Origin: Desulfuromusa kysingii
Lineage (GTDB): Bacteria; Desulfobacterota; Desulfuromonadia; Desulfuromonadales; Geopsychrobacteraceae
DNA: 64,000 nt
NCBI RefSeq assembly: GCF_900107645.1
Contig: NZ_FNQN01000001.1
Location: 62,001-126,000 of the forward strand
Direction: 5' to 3'
The notes under the pieces were generated by a model, which did no database searches, had not been told where the DNA came from, and saw nothing but the letters and a program-made list of their open reading frames with translations. A program made the translations under genes and the position numbers. Of the stretch, positions 57,203 to 63,796 are shown piece after piece (position 1 is the first letter of the stretch; each line of letters begins with the position of its first letter).

Positions 57203-58621
57203 TTATATGTGGTCTTTGACTGAAATTCCCAGTTTCTTAAGCAGCGCCTGAAAGTTAGGCCTCAGCATCCCGGTCTCTTCCGCAGCCTTGGTAACGTTCC
57301 AGCCGTTTCTCTCCAAGGCAGCGTAAACGAAGGCTTTTTCCACGGGCTCAACGGCTTGTTCGCGAGCAATCCGCTTGACCTCTTTGAGCTCGTCAGTGTT
57401 AATCGGAGCTGGAATGTCATGAAGGGCAGACTCAATCTCTTGTGATGTTGGTAGTTCCAGACTCTCTCTATGGATCAGATTCCCCTGAGACAGGACCACC
57501 GCTCGTTCGATAATATTTTCCAGCTCACGGACATTCCCTGGAAATGGATAGTCATGCAATGCCAGGTGGGCATCAGCAGAAAGTCCCTTGATCTCTCGAC
57601 CGACTTCTTCTGAGAACTTCTTCAGGAAATAGCCGATCAGGAGGGGGATATCACCTGCACGCTCGCGCAATGGCGGTAAGCTAATCGGGATAATATTCAG
57701 GCGGAAATAGAGGTCATCACGGAAGGTTCCTTCCTCAACCATCTTGTCCAATCCCCGATTTGTTGCGGCGATCAAGCGGATATCAATCGGGGTCGCTTTG
57801 GTTCCGCCAATGGGAGCCACTTCGCGCTGTTGTAGCACCCGTAACAGTTTGGCCTGAGTCGCCATACTTAGATTGGCAATCTCATCAAGAAAAAGGCTCC
57901 CGCCGCTAGCAACGCTAAACAGACCAGGCTTGGACTGGGTCGCCCCGGTAAAAGAGCCTTTGACATGTCCGAATAGCTCACTTTCAAGCAAGTTTTCAGG
58001 TAACGAGTTGCAATCGATAGCAACAAAGGGTTCTTCTTTGCGTGGGCTGTTATTGTGGATGGCTCGGGCAACAAGTTCCTTGCCTGTTCCGCTCTCTCCG
58101 GTAATCAGTACCGAACTGGCTGTCGGTGCAACTTGAAGGATCCGTTGGAAGACCTTCTGCATCGCTTCACTTTTACCAATAAAAGAGTCGGCAACAGATT
58201 CATCGGGAATGCTTTCAGAAATAATCTCAGACTCAAGGTTGAGCAGTCTTTGTTTGATCGCCGCTTGTACTTTTTCGACGATCTGGTCTGGCAAGAATGG
58301 TTTTGTGAGATATTCGAATGCTCCATTCTTCATGGCGTCAACCGCAGAATCAACGGTTGCAAAGCCGGTAATAATGATGACCGGAACGTTTGGCTGGAGA
58401 ACCGCAATAGTTTTTAAAACCTCAATACCCCCCATGATCGGCATTTTCAGGTCGCTGATAACGACGCTGAAGCTGTCTTTCTGCAGCTTCTCCATGCCAA
58501 CTTTACCATTTGGAGCAACGATGACCTGATATCCTTCTAATGTCAGCGCTTGACGAAGGCCTTCACGGATAACGGCTTCATCGTCAATAACTAAAATTTT
58601 GTGTACAGAATTTTCGCTCAT
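57203..58621 (-). CDS. Sigma-54-dependent response regulator (NtrC family)
   Basis: The start is placed at the ATG at 58621 (MSENSVHKILVIDDE); a longer frame begins at 58663 with no clear site. The 472-residue protein has a receiver with acidic EDD-like pair (IDDE) and Asp57, an AAA+ domain with GESGTGKE, and GSFTGA in place of the usual GAFTGA, which contacts sigma-54. The C-terminal Fis-type helix-turn-helix (NVTKAAEETGMLRPNFQ) is present. It is convergent with the heme kinase, so the pair is probably functional although not co-transcribed. Confidence 0.93.
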   Translation of the reverse strand: MSENSVHKILVIDDEAVIREGLRQALTLEGYQVIVAPNGKVGMEKLQKDSFSVVISDLKMPIMGGIEVLKTIAVLQPNVPVIIITGFATVDSAVDAMKNGAFEYLTKPFLPDQIVEKVQAAIKQRLLNLESEIISESIPDESVADSFIGKSEAMQKVFQRILQVAPTASSVLITGESGTGKELVARAIHNNSPRKEEPFVAIDCNSLPENLLESELFGHVKGSFTGATQSKPGLFSVASGGSLFLDEIANLSMATQAKLLRVLQQREVAPIGGTKATPIDIRLIAATNRGLDKMVEEGTFRDDLYFRLNIIPISLPPLRERAGDIPLLIGYFLKKFSEEVGREIKGLSADAHLALHDYPFPGNVRELENIIERAVVLSQGNLIHRESLELPTSQEIESALHDIPAPINTDELKEVKRIAREQAVEPVEKAFVYAALERNGWNVTKAAEETGMLRPNFQALLKKLGISVKDHI

Positions 58622-59126
58622 GATGGTCTTGATTGCTTTCTGAGTCAGATAAACAAAAACCAAAAATGTTAAAATATTGAAATTTCAAAGCGTTTTATAC
58701 TAATAAGGGAAGTGGAAACAGTCAAGAAATAAGTCGCAGGAACGGCTATTGCGAGGGGATTTTGAGGCTGAAAACGAAGCTGTAGGTGTTCGTAATGAAC
58801 ATTTAAATGCTCCAGGTCTTGTCGGTGAATAAATAAAATATGCAGCAAATTTATGAATATAAAATCGGTTATTTGTAGATAAGATCAACAAAAACAGGAG
58901 GTTAACGATTTATAGCCGAGGATTTAAGAACTTTTGTCATGTTTGGCCTGTATGAAAAAAATATTCTATGGCTGTTTGGTCATGCGCATCAATTTTCGCT
59001 TAGGTCATAAATATCCTGCGATAACAAGTAGTTGTGAGTTCTGATGTGGTTTTGTAAGGTTTTGGCATAACTCATGTATATATGTTGATGTGAGGAAATA
59101 AGATTCAAAACACCATGGAGGTTGTG
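58622..59126. other. About 500-base AT-rich intergenic region
   Basis: It separates the regulator from the first small membrane gene of the respiratory module. It holds no accepted ORF. The only notable signal is the sigma-54-like box at 59063-59078. An AGGAGG at about 58899 is not followed by an ATG, GTG or TTG at a usable distance. Confidence 0.4.
59063..59078 (+). promoter_or_regulatory. Sigma-54-like promoter, imperfect
   Basis: TGGCATAACTCATGTA resembles the -24/-12 consensus (TGGCAC..N4..TTGCW): TGGCA is intact, the -12 GC is GT. It is 49 bases before the ATG at 59127. It is closely similar to TGGCATGACCTCTGCA at 60164. Confidence 0.4.
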
Positions 59127-59369
59127 ATGAAAGATATGATGCGTAACAGTGTGATGACTTTGGTTTGTGTTCTTTTTGCGGTATCTAGTTCGGTGGCGGC
59201 AACGGCACCCGCAGAAGAGGGCGGCTCATTGTTGTTGATGCTGTTTATCGGTTTTTTTGCCTTGATTGTGGTTTTTCAGTTGGTTCCAGCGTGCTTATTA
59301 TTTGTTGGGATGTTGAAGGGGCTTTTTGCGCGCAAGCAAGATGCAAAACCCGAGGTTCCAAACCGCTAA
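59127..59369 (+). CDS. Small signal-peptide/one-helix membrane protein (paralog A)
   Basis: Start at ATG 59127 with GGAGG 5 bases upstream. The 80-residue protein has a cleavable-looking signal (ends SVAATA) and a membrane helix with LMLFIGFFALIVVFQLVPA. The helix and the following FVGMLKGL are clearly related to the protein at 60398 (LLFVGFCALLIIAQLVPA). It belongs to the respiratory module, likely as a small subunit of the membrane complex; function unknown. Confidence 0.7.
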   Translation: MKDMMRNSVMTLVCVLFAVSSSVAATAPAEEGGSLLLMLFIGFFALIVVFQLVPACLLFVGMLKGLFARKQDAKPEVPNR

Positions 59370-59398
59370 TAACCCTTGTCTGCAAGTGAGGTGAAGTT

Positions 59399-59839
59399 AT
59401 GAATGGTCTTCTTATCGCAAACAAGGATCAGGGTGCACGGGAACAGTTGGCCCAGGTGTTTAAGGATGACGGCTACGAGATTACGACTTCTGTTTCAGTG
59501 GTGAATTCACTTGCGGGAATACTTGATAAAACAGTGCAGGTTGTCTTGCTTAGCGGGACATTGGATGAACAGCAAATCTCAAAGTTTGTCCCACTATTAA
59601 AGAAATGTAATCGCAATCTGTCGATTATTCTGGTGGCAGATGAAGTTCCTCTGGAGTTGCTGCGAAGAATCCGCAAGGAGGGTATTTTCTATCATGCCTT
59701 AAGGCCTGTCGGGAACGAGGGCTGGGAAGAAATTCGGCAGGCGGTCAGTTGTGCTTTTGCAAGCTACTCTGCTCGTCAAGGGGGTATGGTGTCTTCTTCA
59801 AGATTGAAGAAACTGCAGCCGTCGCCCGAGTTATTCTAA
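59399..59839 (+). CDS. Receiver-like protein lacking the phospho-acceptor
   Basis: The 146-residue protein folds like a response regulator receiver, alone without an output domain: strand 1 MNGLLIANKD, strand 3 VQVVLLSGTLD, strand 4 LSIILVADE. Position 52 is Ser where the phospho-acceptor Asp should be, the acidic pair is reduced to Asp10, and the late Lys is Arg (LRPVG). It cannot be phosphorylated in the normal way. GAGG lies 7 bases before the ATG. It sits between the two paralogous small genes. Confidence 0.7.
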   Translation: MNGLLIANKDQGAREQLAQVFKDDGYEITTSVSVVNSLAGILDKTVQVVLLSGTLDEQQISKFVPLLKKCNRNLSIILVADEVPLELLRRIRKEGIFYHALRPVGNEGWEEIRQAVSCAFASYSARQGGMVSSSRLKKLQPSPELF

Positions 59840-59959
59840 CATTATTGCCACTTGTAAAGCAGGGAGGTCTGGATCTCTTGCAGCCGCTTTGGGATCTGTA
59901 TTTATCCTTTTCGAACGAAATCATGGATATATCTATATAAAAAAAATATTCATTTAACC

Positions 59960-59972
59960 GTATACTGTATAC
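59960..59972. promoter_or_regulatory. GTATAC palindrome
   Basis: GTATACTGTATAC is a 13-bp palindrome around one base; ATACTGTATAC recurs upstream of sfrB at 41935-41945. It is a possible operator. Confidence 0.45.
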
Positions 59973-60059
59973 AATTTATATGGATCGGTAATCTTCATAT
60001 TTCTTAGTAGGTTATGGATTCGTCAGCGACAGATATGGGGCGCCTGAAGTTCTTTTTGT

Positions 60060-60076
60060 GTATATATTTTATATAC
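60060..60076. promoter_or_regulatory. TATATAC inverted repeat
   Basis: GTATATA and TATATAC form perfect 7-bp arms around TTT, 88 bases after the palindrome at 59972. AT-rich; could be an operator or a DNA-bend site. Confidence 0.35.
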
Positions 60077-60163
60077 TGCAAAAGAGGATTGGACTGGTTA
60101 TATTTTATGATTTAATCCCGTAAAAACAGTTATTTATTGTTTTGTCATGAGTTCTCGAAAGAG

Positions 60164-60179
60164 TGGCATGACCTCTGCA
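60164..60179 (+). promoter_or_regulatory. Sigma-54-like promoter upstream of the Cbc4-like genes
   Basis: TGGCATGACCTCTGCA fits the -24/-12 consensus TGGCACG-N4-TTGCA at all but two positions, with GG and GC at the right distance. The sigma-54 regulator at 57203-58621 is a natural candidate activator. It is 218 bases before the next ATG, so the leader would be long. Confidence 0.6.
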
Positions 60180-60397
60180 TTCCATAGCCCGGCATTGTCG
60201 CTTTCAGGGGTGTTCACATTGCCTGATTTTTGCCGGTTCATTTGTCATATTCTGCTGCAAAGAAAAACGTTTCAATGAAATGCGTTCACACGTATAATTG
60301 CCGAAATTTATAACTGTGTTTGATAATTACATTTGTTCTTCCGCTCGTTTCTGCCGCCGGAGAGGACAGATCTAAACTTTTACACGAGGAGGATTTA

Positions 60398-60643
60398 ATG
60401 CGAGGAGTAAAAACGTTACTGACAACTTTCACCTTGTTGCTTGTGGTTGTCTCCCCTGCTTTGGCAACGGATACGACCAAAACCTACAATAGCGGTATTT
60501 TGGTTCTTCTGTTTGTCGGTTTCTGTGCTTTATTGATTATTGCGCAATTAGTGCCTGCTGTTTTGGCGTTGTTTGGGATGACCAAAGAAGGCGCTAAGGG
60601 CGCATCAGGAAGCAAGCTGGCCGCATCGGCAAAGAAACACTGA
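60398..60643 (+). CDS. Small signal-peptide/one-helix membrane protein (paralog B)
   Basis: The 81-residue protein begins at ATG 60398 after GAGGAGG. It has a signal peptide ending in ALATD, then one membrane helix with VLLFVGFCALLIIAQLVPA and a basic, Ala/Lys/Ser-rich tail (SKLAASAKKH). It is a paralog of the protein at 59127. Together with the following 52-residue protein it is the start of the cytochrome-FeS-NrfD operon. Function unknown. Confidence 0.75.
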   Translation: MRGVKTLLTTFTLLLVVVSPALATDTTKTYNSGILVLLFVGFCALLIIAQLVPAVLALFGMTKEGAKGASGSKLAASAKKH

Positions 60644-60668
60644 ATTATTTATTTGAGAGGTAATTGCG

Positions 60669-60827
60669 ATGTTCGATTTTTTTATGAATGTTGGTCATGT
60701 TGAGCAGATTTACACCGTTGTAGATTACTACACCTACATCAAAGGGCTTGAATATCTGCTGTGTCTGTTGTTCTTTACTTTTTTCCCCATGTTTTACCGT
60801 TACATCAATGGCGGCGACGAGGATTAA
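60669..60827 (+). CDS. 52-residue membrane protein of the Cbc4-like module
   Basis: A short frame of 53 codons with GAGAGG 9 bases upstream of the ATG. The product (opening MFDFFMNVGHVEQIY, ending NGGDED) has one membrane helix at about residues 26-45 with GLEYLLCLLFFTFFPM. Position between paralog B and the pentaheme cytochrome suggests a small complex subunit. No family recognised. Confidence 0.7.
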   Translation: MFDFFMNVGHVEQIYTVVDYYTYIKGLEYLLCLLFFTFFPMFYRYINGGDED

Positions 60828-60914
60828 TCTGTTTGGGTCAGCAGACCGTTTTTTAATTTCTCTGAAGGCAGTGATTGCGCTGTTGACAGAATTGAGAACT
60901 AAGGAGTAGAGGCT

Positions 60915-61436
60915 ATGGTAAATGCCGGTAAGCAACTTATAACAGGGCTTGGAGTTTTATTGCTGTTGGCAGTCCTGTCCACGAGTTGTTATGCAATGGA
61001 TTATCCAGATGAGGTCGAACTGGATTCTCTGGCGGATTTGTACGAGCCAGTGGTTTTTGATCATGCGATGCATGTTGATGTCACAGAAAACTGTTCTGAG
61101 TGCCATCATCACACCACAGGAACAGGTGTCGCAAACGAATATTGTGCTAAATGTCATACGGGTGATGTCGAGATGGATGTGGTGGCCTGTCAAGACTGTC
61201 ACTCTGCCGATCCTGTTTCTATCGAGAATCTACGTAATCCCCAACCAGGTTATTCTTACCATAACGATCAGCCGAGCTTGAAAGCAGCTTATCACTTGAA
61301 GTGTCTGGGTTGTCATCAAAATGTTGATGGCCCGACAGGTTGTGAAGACTGCCATGCAAAGACCGAGGCTGGTGATAAATTCTATCGTTCTGGAGAGTTT
61401 GCTCCGAAGGAACCGGCACACTCATCTGCTCATTGA
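60915..61436 (+). CDS. Pentaheme cytochrome c (CbcS-like)
   Basis: The 173-residue protein has a signal peptide (up to about residue 27, CYA) and five CxxCH motifs: 60-64, 77-81, 92-96, 130-134 and 143-147. His50 and His53 (FDHAMH) are candidate axial ligands. The size and motif spacing resemble class III/c7-type cytochromes. In Geobacter the cbcS-cbcT-cbcU cluster has a cytochrome, an FeS protein and an NrfD-type membrane protein in the same order. AAGGAG precedes the ATG. Confidence 0.88.
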   Translation: MVNAGKQLITGLGVLLLLAVLSTSCYAMDYPDEVELDSLADLYEPVVFDHAMHVDVTENCSECHHHTTGTGVANEYCAKCHTGDVEMDVVACQDCHSADPVSIENLRNPQPGYSYHNDQPSLKAAYHLKCLGCHQNVDGPTGCEDCHAKTEAGDKFYRSGEFAPKEPAHSSAH

Positions 61437-61473
61437 TGATCGCTGTGTGGGATAATAATAAGGAGATTTGGTT

Positions 61474-62412
61474 ATGAGTAAAATAACACGTAGAAAATTT
61501 TTAGCCGGAAGTGCTGCTGGTGGGGCTGCCATGATGATGACCCCGGCCAAGAAAGCATTTGCTGCCGGTTCATTTGAGGGTTTTCCCGATGGCATGGGCG
61601 TGTTGGTGGATTTGACCCGTTGTGTCGGATGTCGTACCTGTGAAGCTGCCTGTAATGTTGAGCAGAAACTTCCTGAGCCTGCGCTACCATTTGACGATAC
61701 TTCCGTCTTTGATGAAATGCATCATGGTCAGAAACGACGCACGACTGATAAGGCCTATACGATTGTGAATCGCTATGAGCCAAAATCAGCTGACGAACCT
61801 CTCTACCGCAAAATTCAATGTAATCATTGTAATGAGCCTGCATGTCTGACGTCATGTTTTGTTAATGCTTACAAAAAGACGCCTGAAGGTGCTGTTATCT
61901 ACAATTCCAAAGTATGTGTCGGTTGTCGGAACTGTATGATCGCTTGCCCATTCCACATTCCTGCTTACACCTACAGTTCAGTTTTAAACCCAGTCATCAA
62001 GAAGTGTATCTTCTGTTACGACACGCGTCTGAAAGAGGGGCGGCCACCGGCATGTGTTGAAAGTTGTCCGCAGCAGGTGATGACTTTTGGTAAACGGAAA
62101 GATCTGATGGTGATTGCTCACGAACGGATCAAAAAGAATCCTGGTAAATATGTTGATCATGTTTACGGTGAAAAGGAAGTTGGCGGAACCGGATGGTTCT
62201 ATCTTTCCAATGTTCCCTTTGAAGAAGCTGGCTTTGATGTCAACCTGCCGAAAAAGCCGATTATCGATAACGTCAAAGATTTCCTGGCCATCGTGCCTAT
62301 GGTCTTGACGATCTGGCCAGCGCTGTTTACAGGTTTTCACCTGCTTGCAACGAAAGGAAAATCTCACGGTCATGGGGATGATAACAGCCACGATAAGCAG
62401 GAGGGCCACTGA
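61474..62412 (+). CDS. Tat-exported four-cluster FeS protein (CbcT-like)
   Basis: The start is at ATG 61474 with AAGGAG 8 bases before. The 312-residue protein has a twin-arginine signal (ITRRKFLAGSAAGG) and four 4Fe-4S motifs: CVGCRTCEAACN, CNHCNEPACLTSC, CVGCRNCMIACP and CIFCYD...CVESCP. A hydrophobic segment near residues 280-300 may anchor it to the membrane. This composition is typical of NrfC/CbcT/HybA-like electron-transfer subunits, on the outer face of the inner membrane. It lies between the cytochrome and NrfD genes. Confidence 0.9.
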   Translation: MSKITRRKFLAGSAAGGAAMMMTPAKKAFAAGSFEGFPDGMGVLVDLTRCVGCRTCEAACNVEQKLPEPALPFDDTSVFDEMHHGQKRRTTDKAYTIVNRYEPKSADEPLYRKIQCNHCNEPACLTSCFVNAYKKTPEGAVIYNSKVCVGCRNCMIACPFHIPAYTYSSVLNPVIKKCIFCYDTRLKEGRPPACVESCPQQVMTFGKRKDLMVIAHERIKKNPGKYVDHVYGEKEVGGTGWFYLSNVPFEEAGFDVNLPKKPIIDNVKDFLAIVPMVLTIWPALFTGFHLLATKGKSHGHGDDNSHDKQEGH

Positions 62413-62414
62413 TA

Positions 62415-63671
62415 ATGAAAAAATTAGCAACTTATGGAGTTAAGCCTCACGATGCGGCCCTCAAAGCAGATGGTAAGCAATGGTCTTTGATGGAAAAACT
62501 GCTATTAGGTTTGACCCTCGATCAATACATCGGCCAGGTTTTGCGGAATAAGCTCAACTGGGTTCTTGCCATTATCTTTGCCATTGGTATCCCGGTCATT
62601 ATTTACCGTTTTATTTTCAGTCTTGGTGCGGTGACTCACGCTTCCTATGATTATCCTTGGGGACTGTTCCTTGGTTTTGGTCTCTTTTGTATGGTGCCGC
62701 TGTCGGCTTCCGGTTTTATGCTTGGAACGACTGTGGAAATTTTCGGACGTCATGACTTCGAACCGATAGAACGCCTTGCGTTGCTCAATGGCTTGCTGGG
62801 ATACTTCTTCGCCGTTGTCTATCTTCTAGTCGACCTTGGACAACCTTGGCGTCTCTCTTATCCGATGGTTTACTCTTTTGGCCCTGCTGCCGTTCTCTTT
62901 CTGGTTGGCTGGCACGTTGCGACCTATCTGTCTGTGCAGGTTGCCGAAGTGTCAACGGCTTTCTTCGAGTGGATTGGCTTTAAGCGTGGATACGATTTTA
63001 TCCGCAAGGGGACTGTTGGTTTAACCGTCGCCGGTATTATCCTTTCCACTTTGCATCAGGGCGCTCTTGGAGCACTGTTTTTGTATGCGCCAGGCAAAGT
63101 TCACCCGCTTTGGTACTCTTCTGCATTCCAGTGGATTCATTTTTTCACCTCTTCTATCCCCGCTGGTCTGAGTATGGTCATCTGCGTCAGTACCATTGTT
63201 ATTTATACGATGAAGTGGCGTTGTGATCAGCGTTTTATCGATAATCTCGACCGGATTACGATTTCATTGGCCAAGGGTGCTGCGATGGGCTTGAGCACTT
63301 ACCTCATTATCAAACTTATTGCTGTTGCGCATGACAATGAGTGGGCTTATCTGGCGACTGGTTGGGGAACCTGGTGGTTGTTGGAGATCGTCGGCTTCGT
63401 TTTTGCCCCGTTGGTTCTTCTCTCCTATGCGATTCGCCACAAACTTGTTGGTTTGTGTCGTGTCGGTGCTTTCTGGGTTGTGGCAGGAATTATTCTGAAT
63501 CGCTTGAATACAGCGTTGATTACCTTTAACTGGCAACTTTATCAAGAGATTCCACATAAGTTTGAGATCATTATCAGCGTTACTATTTTTGCTATATATG
63601 TGACGACTTATCGCTTCATCTTGAATCGTTTGCCGATCCTTTATAAGTTCAAACCGCAAGCGGATGAGTAA
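62415..63671 (+). CDS. NrfD/PsrC-type quinone-site membrane protein (CbcU-like)
   Basis: The 418-residue protein has about ten membrane helices and no heme ligands of the NarI type, as in NrfD/PsrC proteins that bind menaquinone. GGAGGG lies 9 bases before the ATG. It is the membrane subunit that couples the pentaheme cytochrome and FeS protein to the quinone pool. It starts 2 bases after the FeS gene stop and is followed by a hairpin. Confidence 0.92.
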   Translation: MKKLATYGVKPHDAALKADGKQWSLMEKLLLGLTLDQYIGQVLRNKLNWVLAIIFAIGIPVIIYRFIFSLGAVTHASYDYPWGLFLGFGLFCMVPLSASGFMLGTTVEIFGRHDFEPIERLALLNGLLGYFFAVVYLLVDLGQPWRLSYPMVYSFGPAAVLFLVGWHVATYLSVQVAEVSTAFFEWIGFKRGYDFIRKGTVGLTVAGIILSTLHQGALGALFLYAPGKVHPLWYSSAFQWIHFFTSSIPAGLSMVICVSTIVIYTMKWRCDQRFIDNLDRITISLAKGAAMGLSTYLIIKLIAVAHDNEWAYLATGWGTWWLLEIVGFVFAPLVLLSYAIRHKLVGLCRVGAFWVVAGIILNRLNTALITFNWQLYQEIPHKFEIIISVTIFAIYVTTYRFILNRLPILYKFKPQADE

Positions 63672-63728
63672 ATAACTTGTTGTGCCCAGCGACACCTCAA
63701 CACGTTCTATAGAATAATCGGTTTACCA

Positions 63729-63766
63729 GGCCCTGACGAGTGGATCTCTCTCCATTTGTCAGGGCC
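63729..63766 (+). terminator. Hairpin after the NrfD-like gene
   Basis: GGCCCTGAC (63729-63737) pairs with GTCAGGGCC (63758-63766); an inner TGGA/TCCA pair lies at 63741-63754. No T-tract is seen, so termination may be partial. Confidence 0.55.
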
Positions 63767-63796
63767 GTCTATATCCAACCTTGGAAGCGAGGGTAT

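Larger units (their letters stand above)
59840..60397. other. 558-base regulatory region of the cytochrome module
   Basis: No accepted ORF. In order: a GTATACTGTATAC palindrome (59960-59972), GTATATA-TTT-TATATAC (60060-60076), a sigma-54-like promoter (60164-60179), and a sigma-70-like pair TTGCCG (60298-60303) with GATAAT (60322-60327). A binding site GAGGAGG leads into the gene at 60398. Confidence 0.5.

Noticed and set aside
58890-58950. AGGAGG followed by a short open frame beginning with ATT
   Set aside because: No ATG, GTG or TTG start at a usable distance; the frame would encode only about 15 residues.
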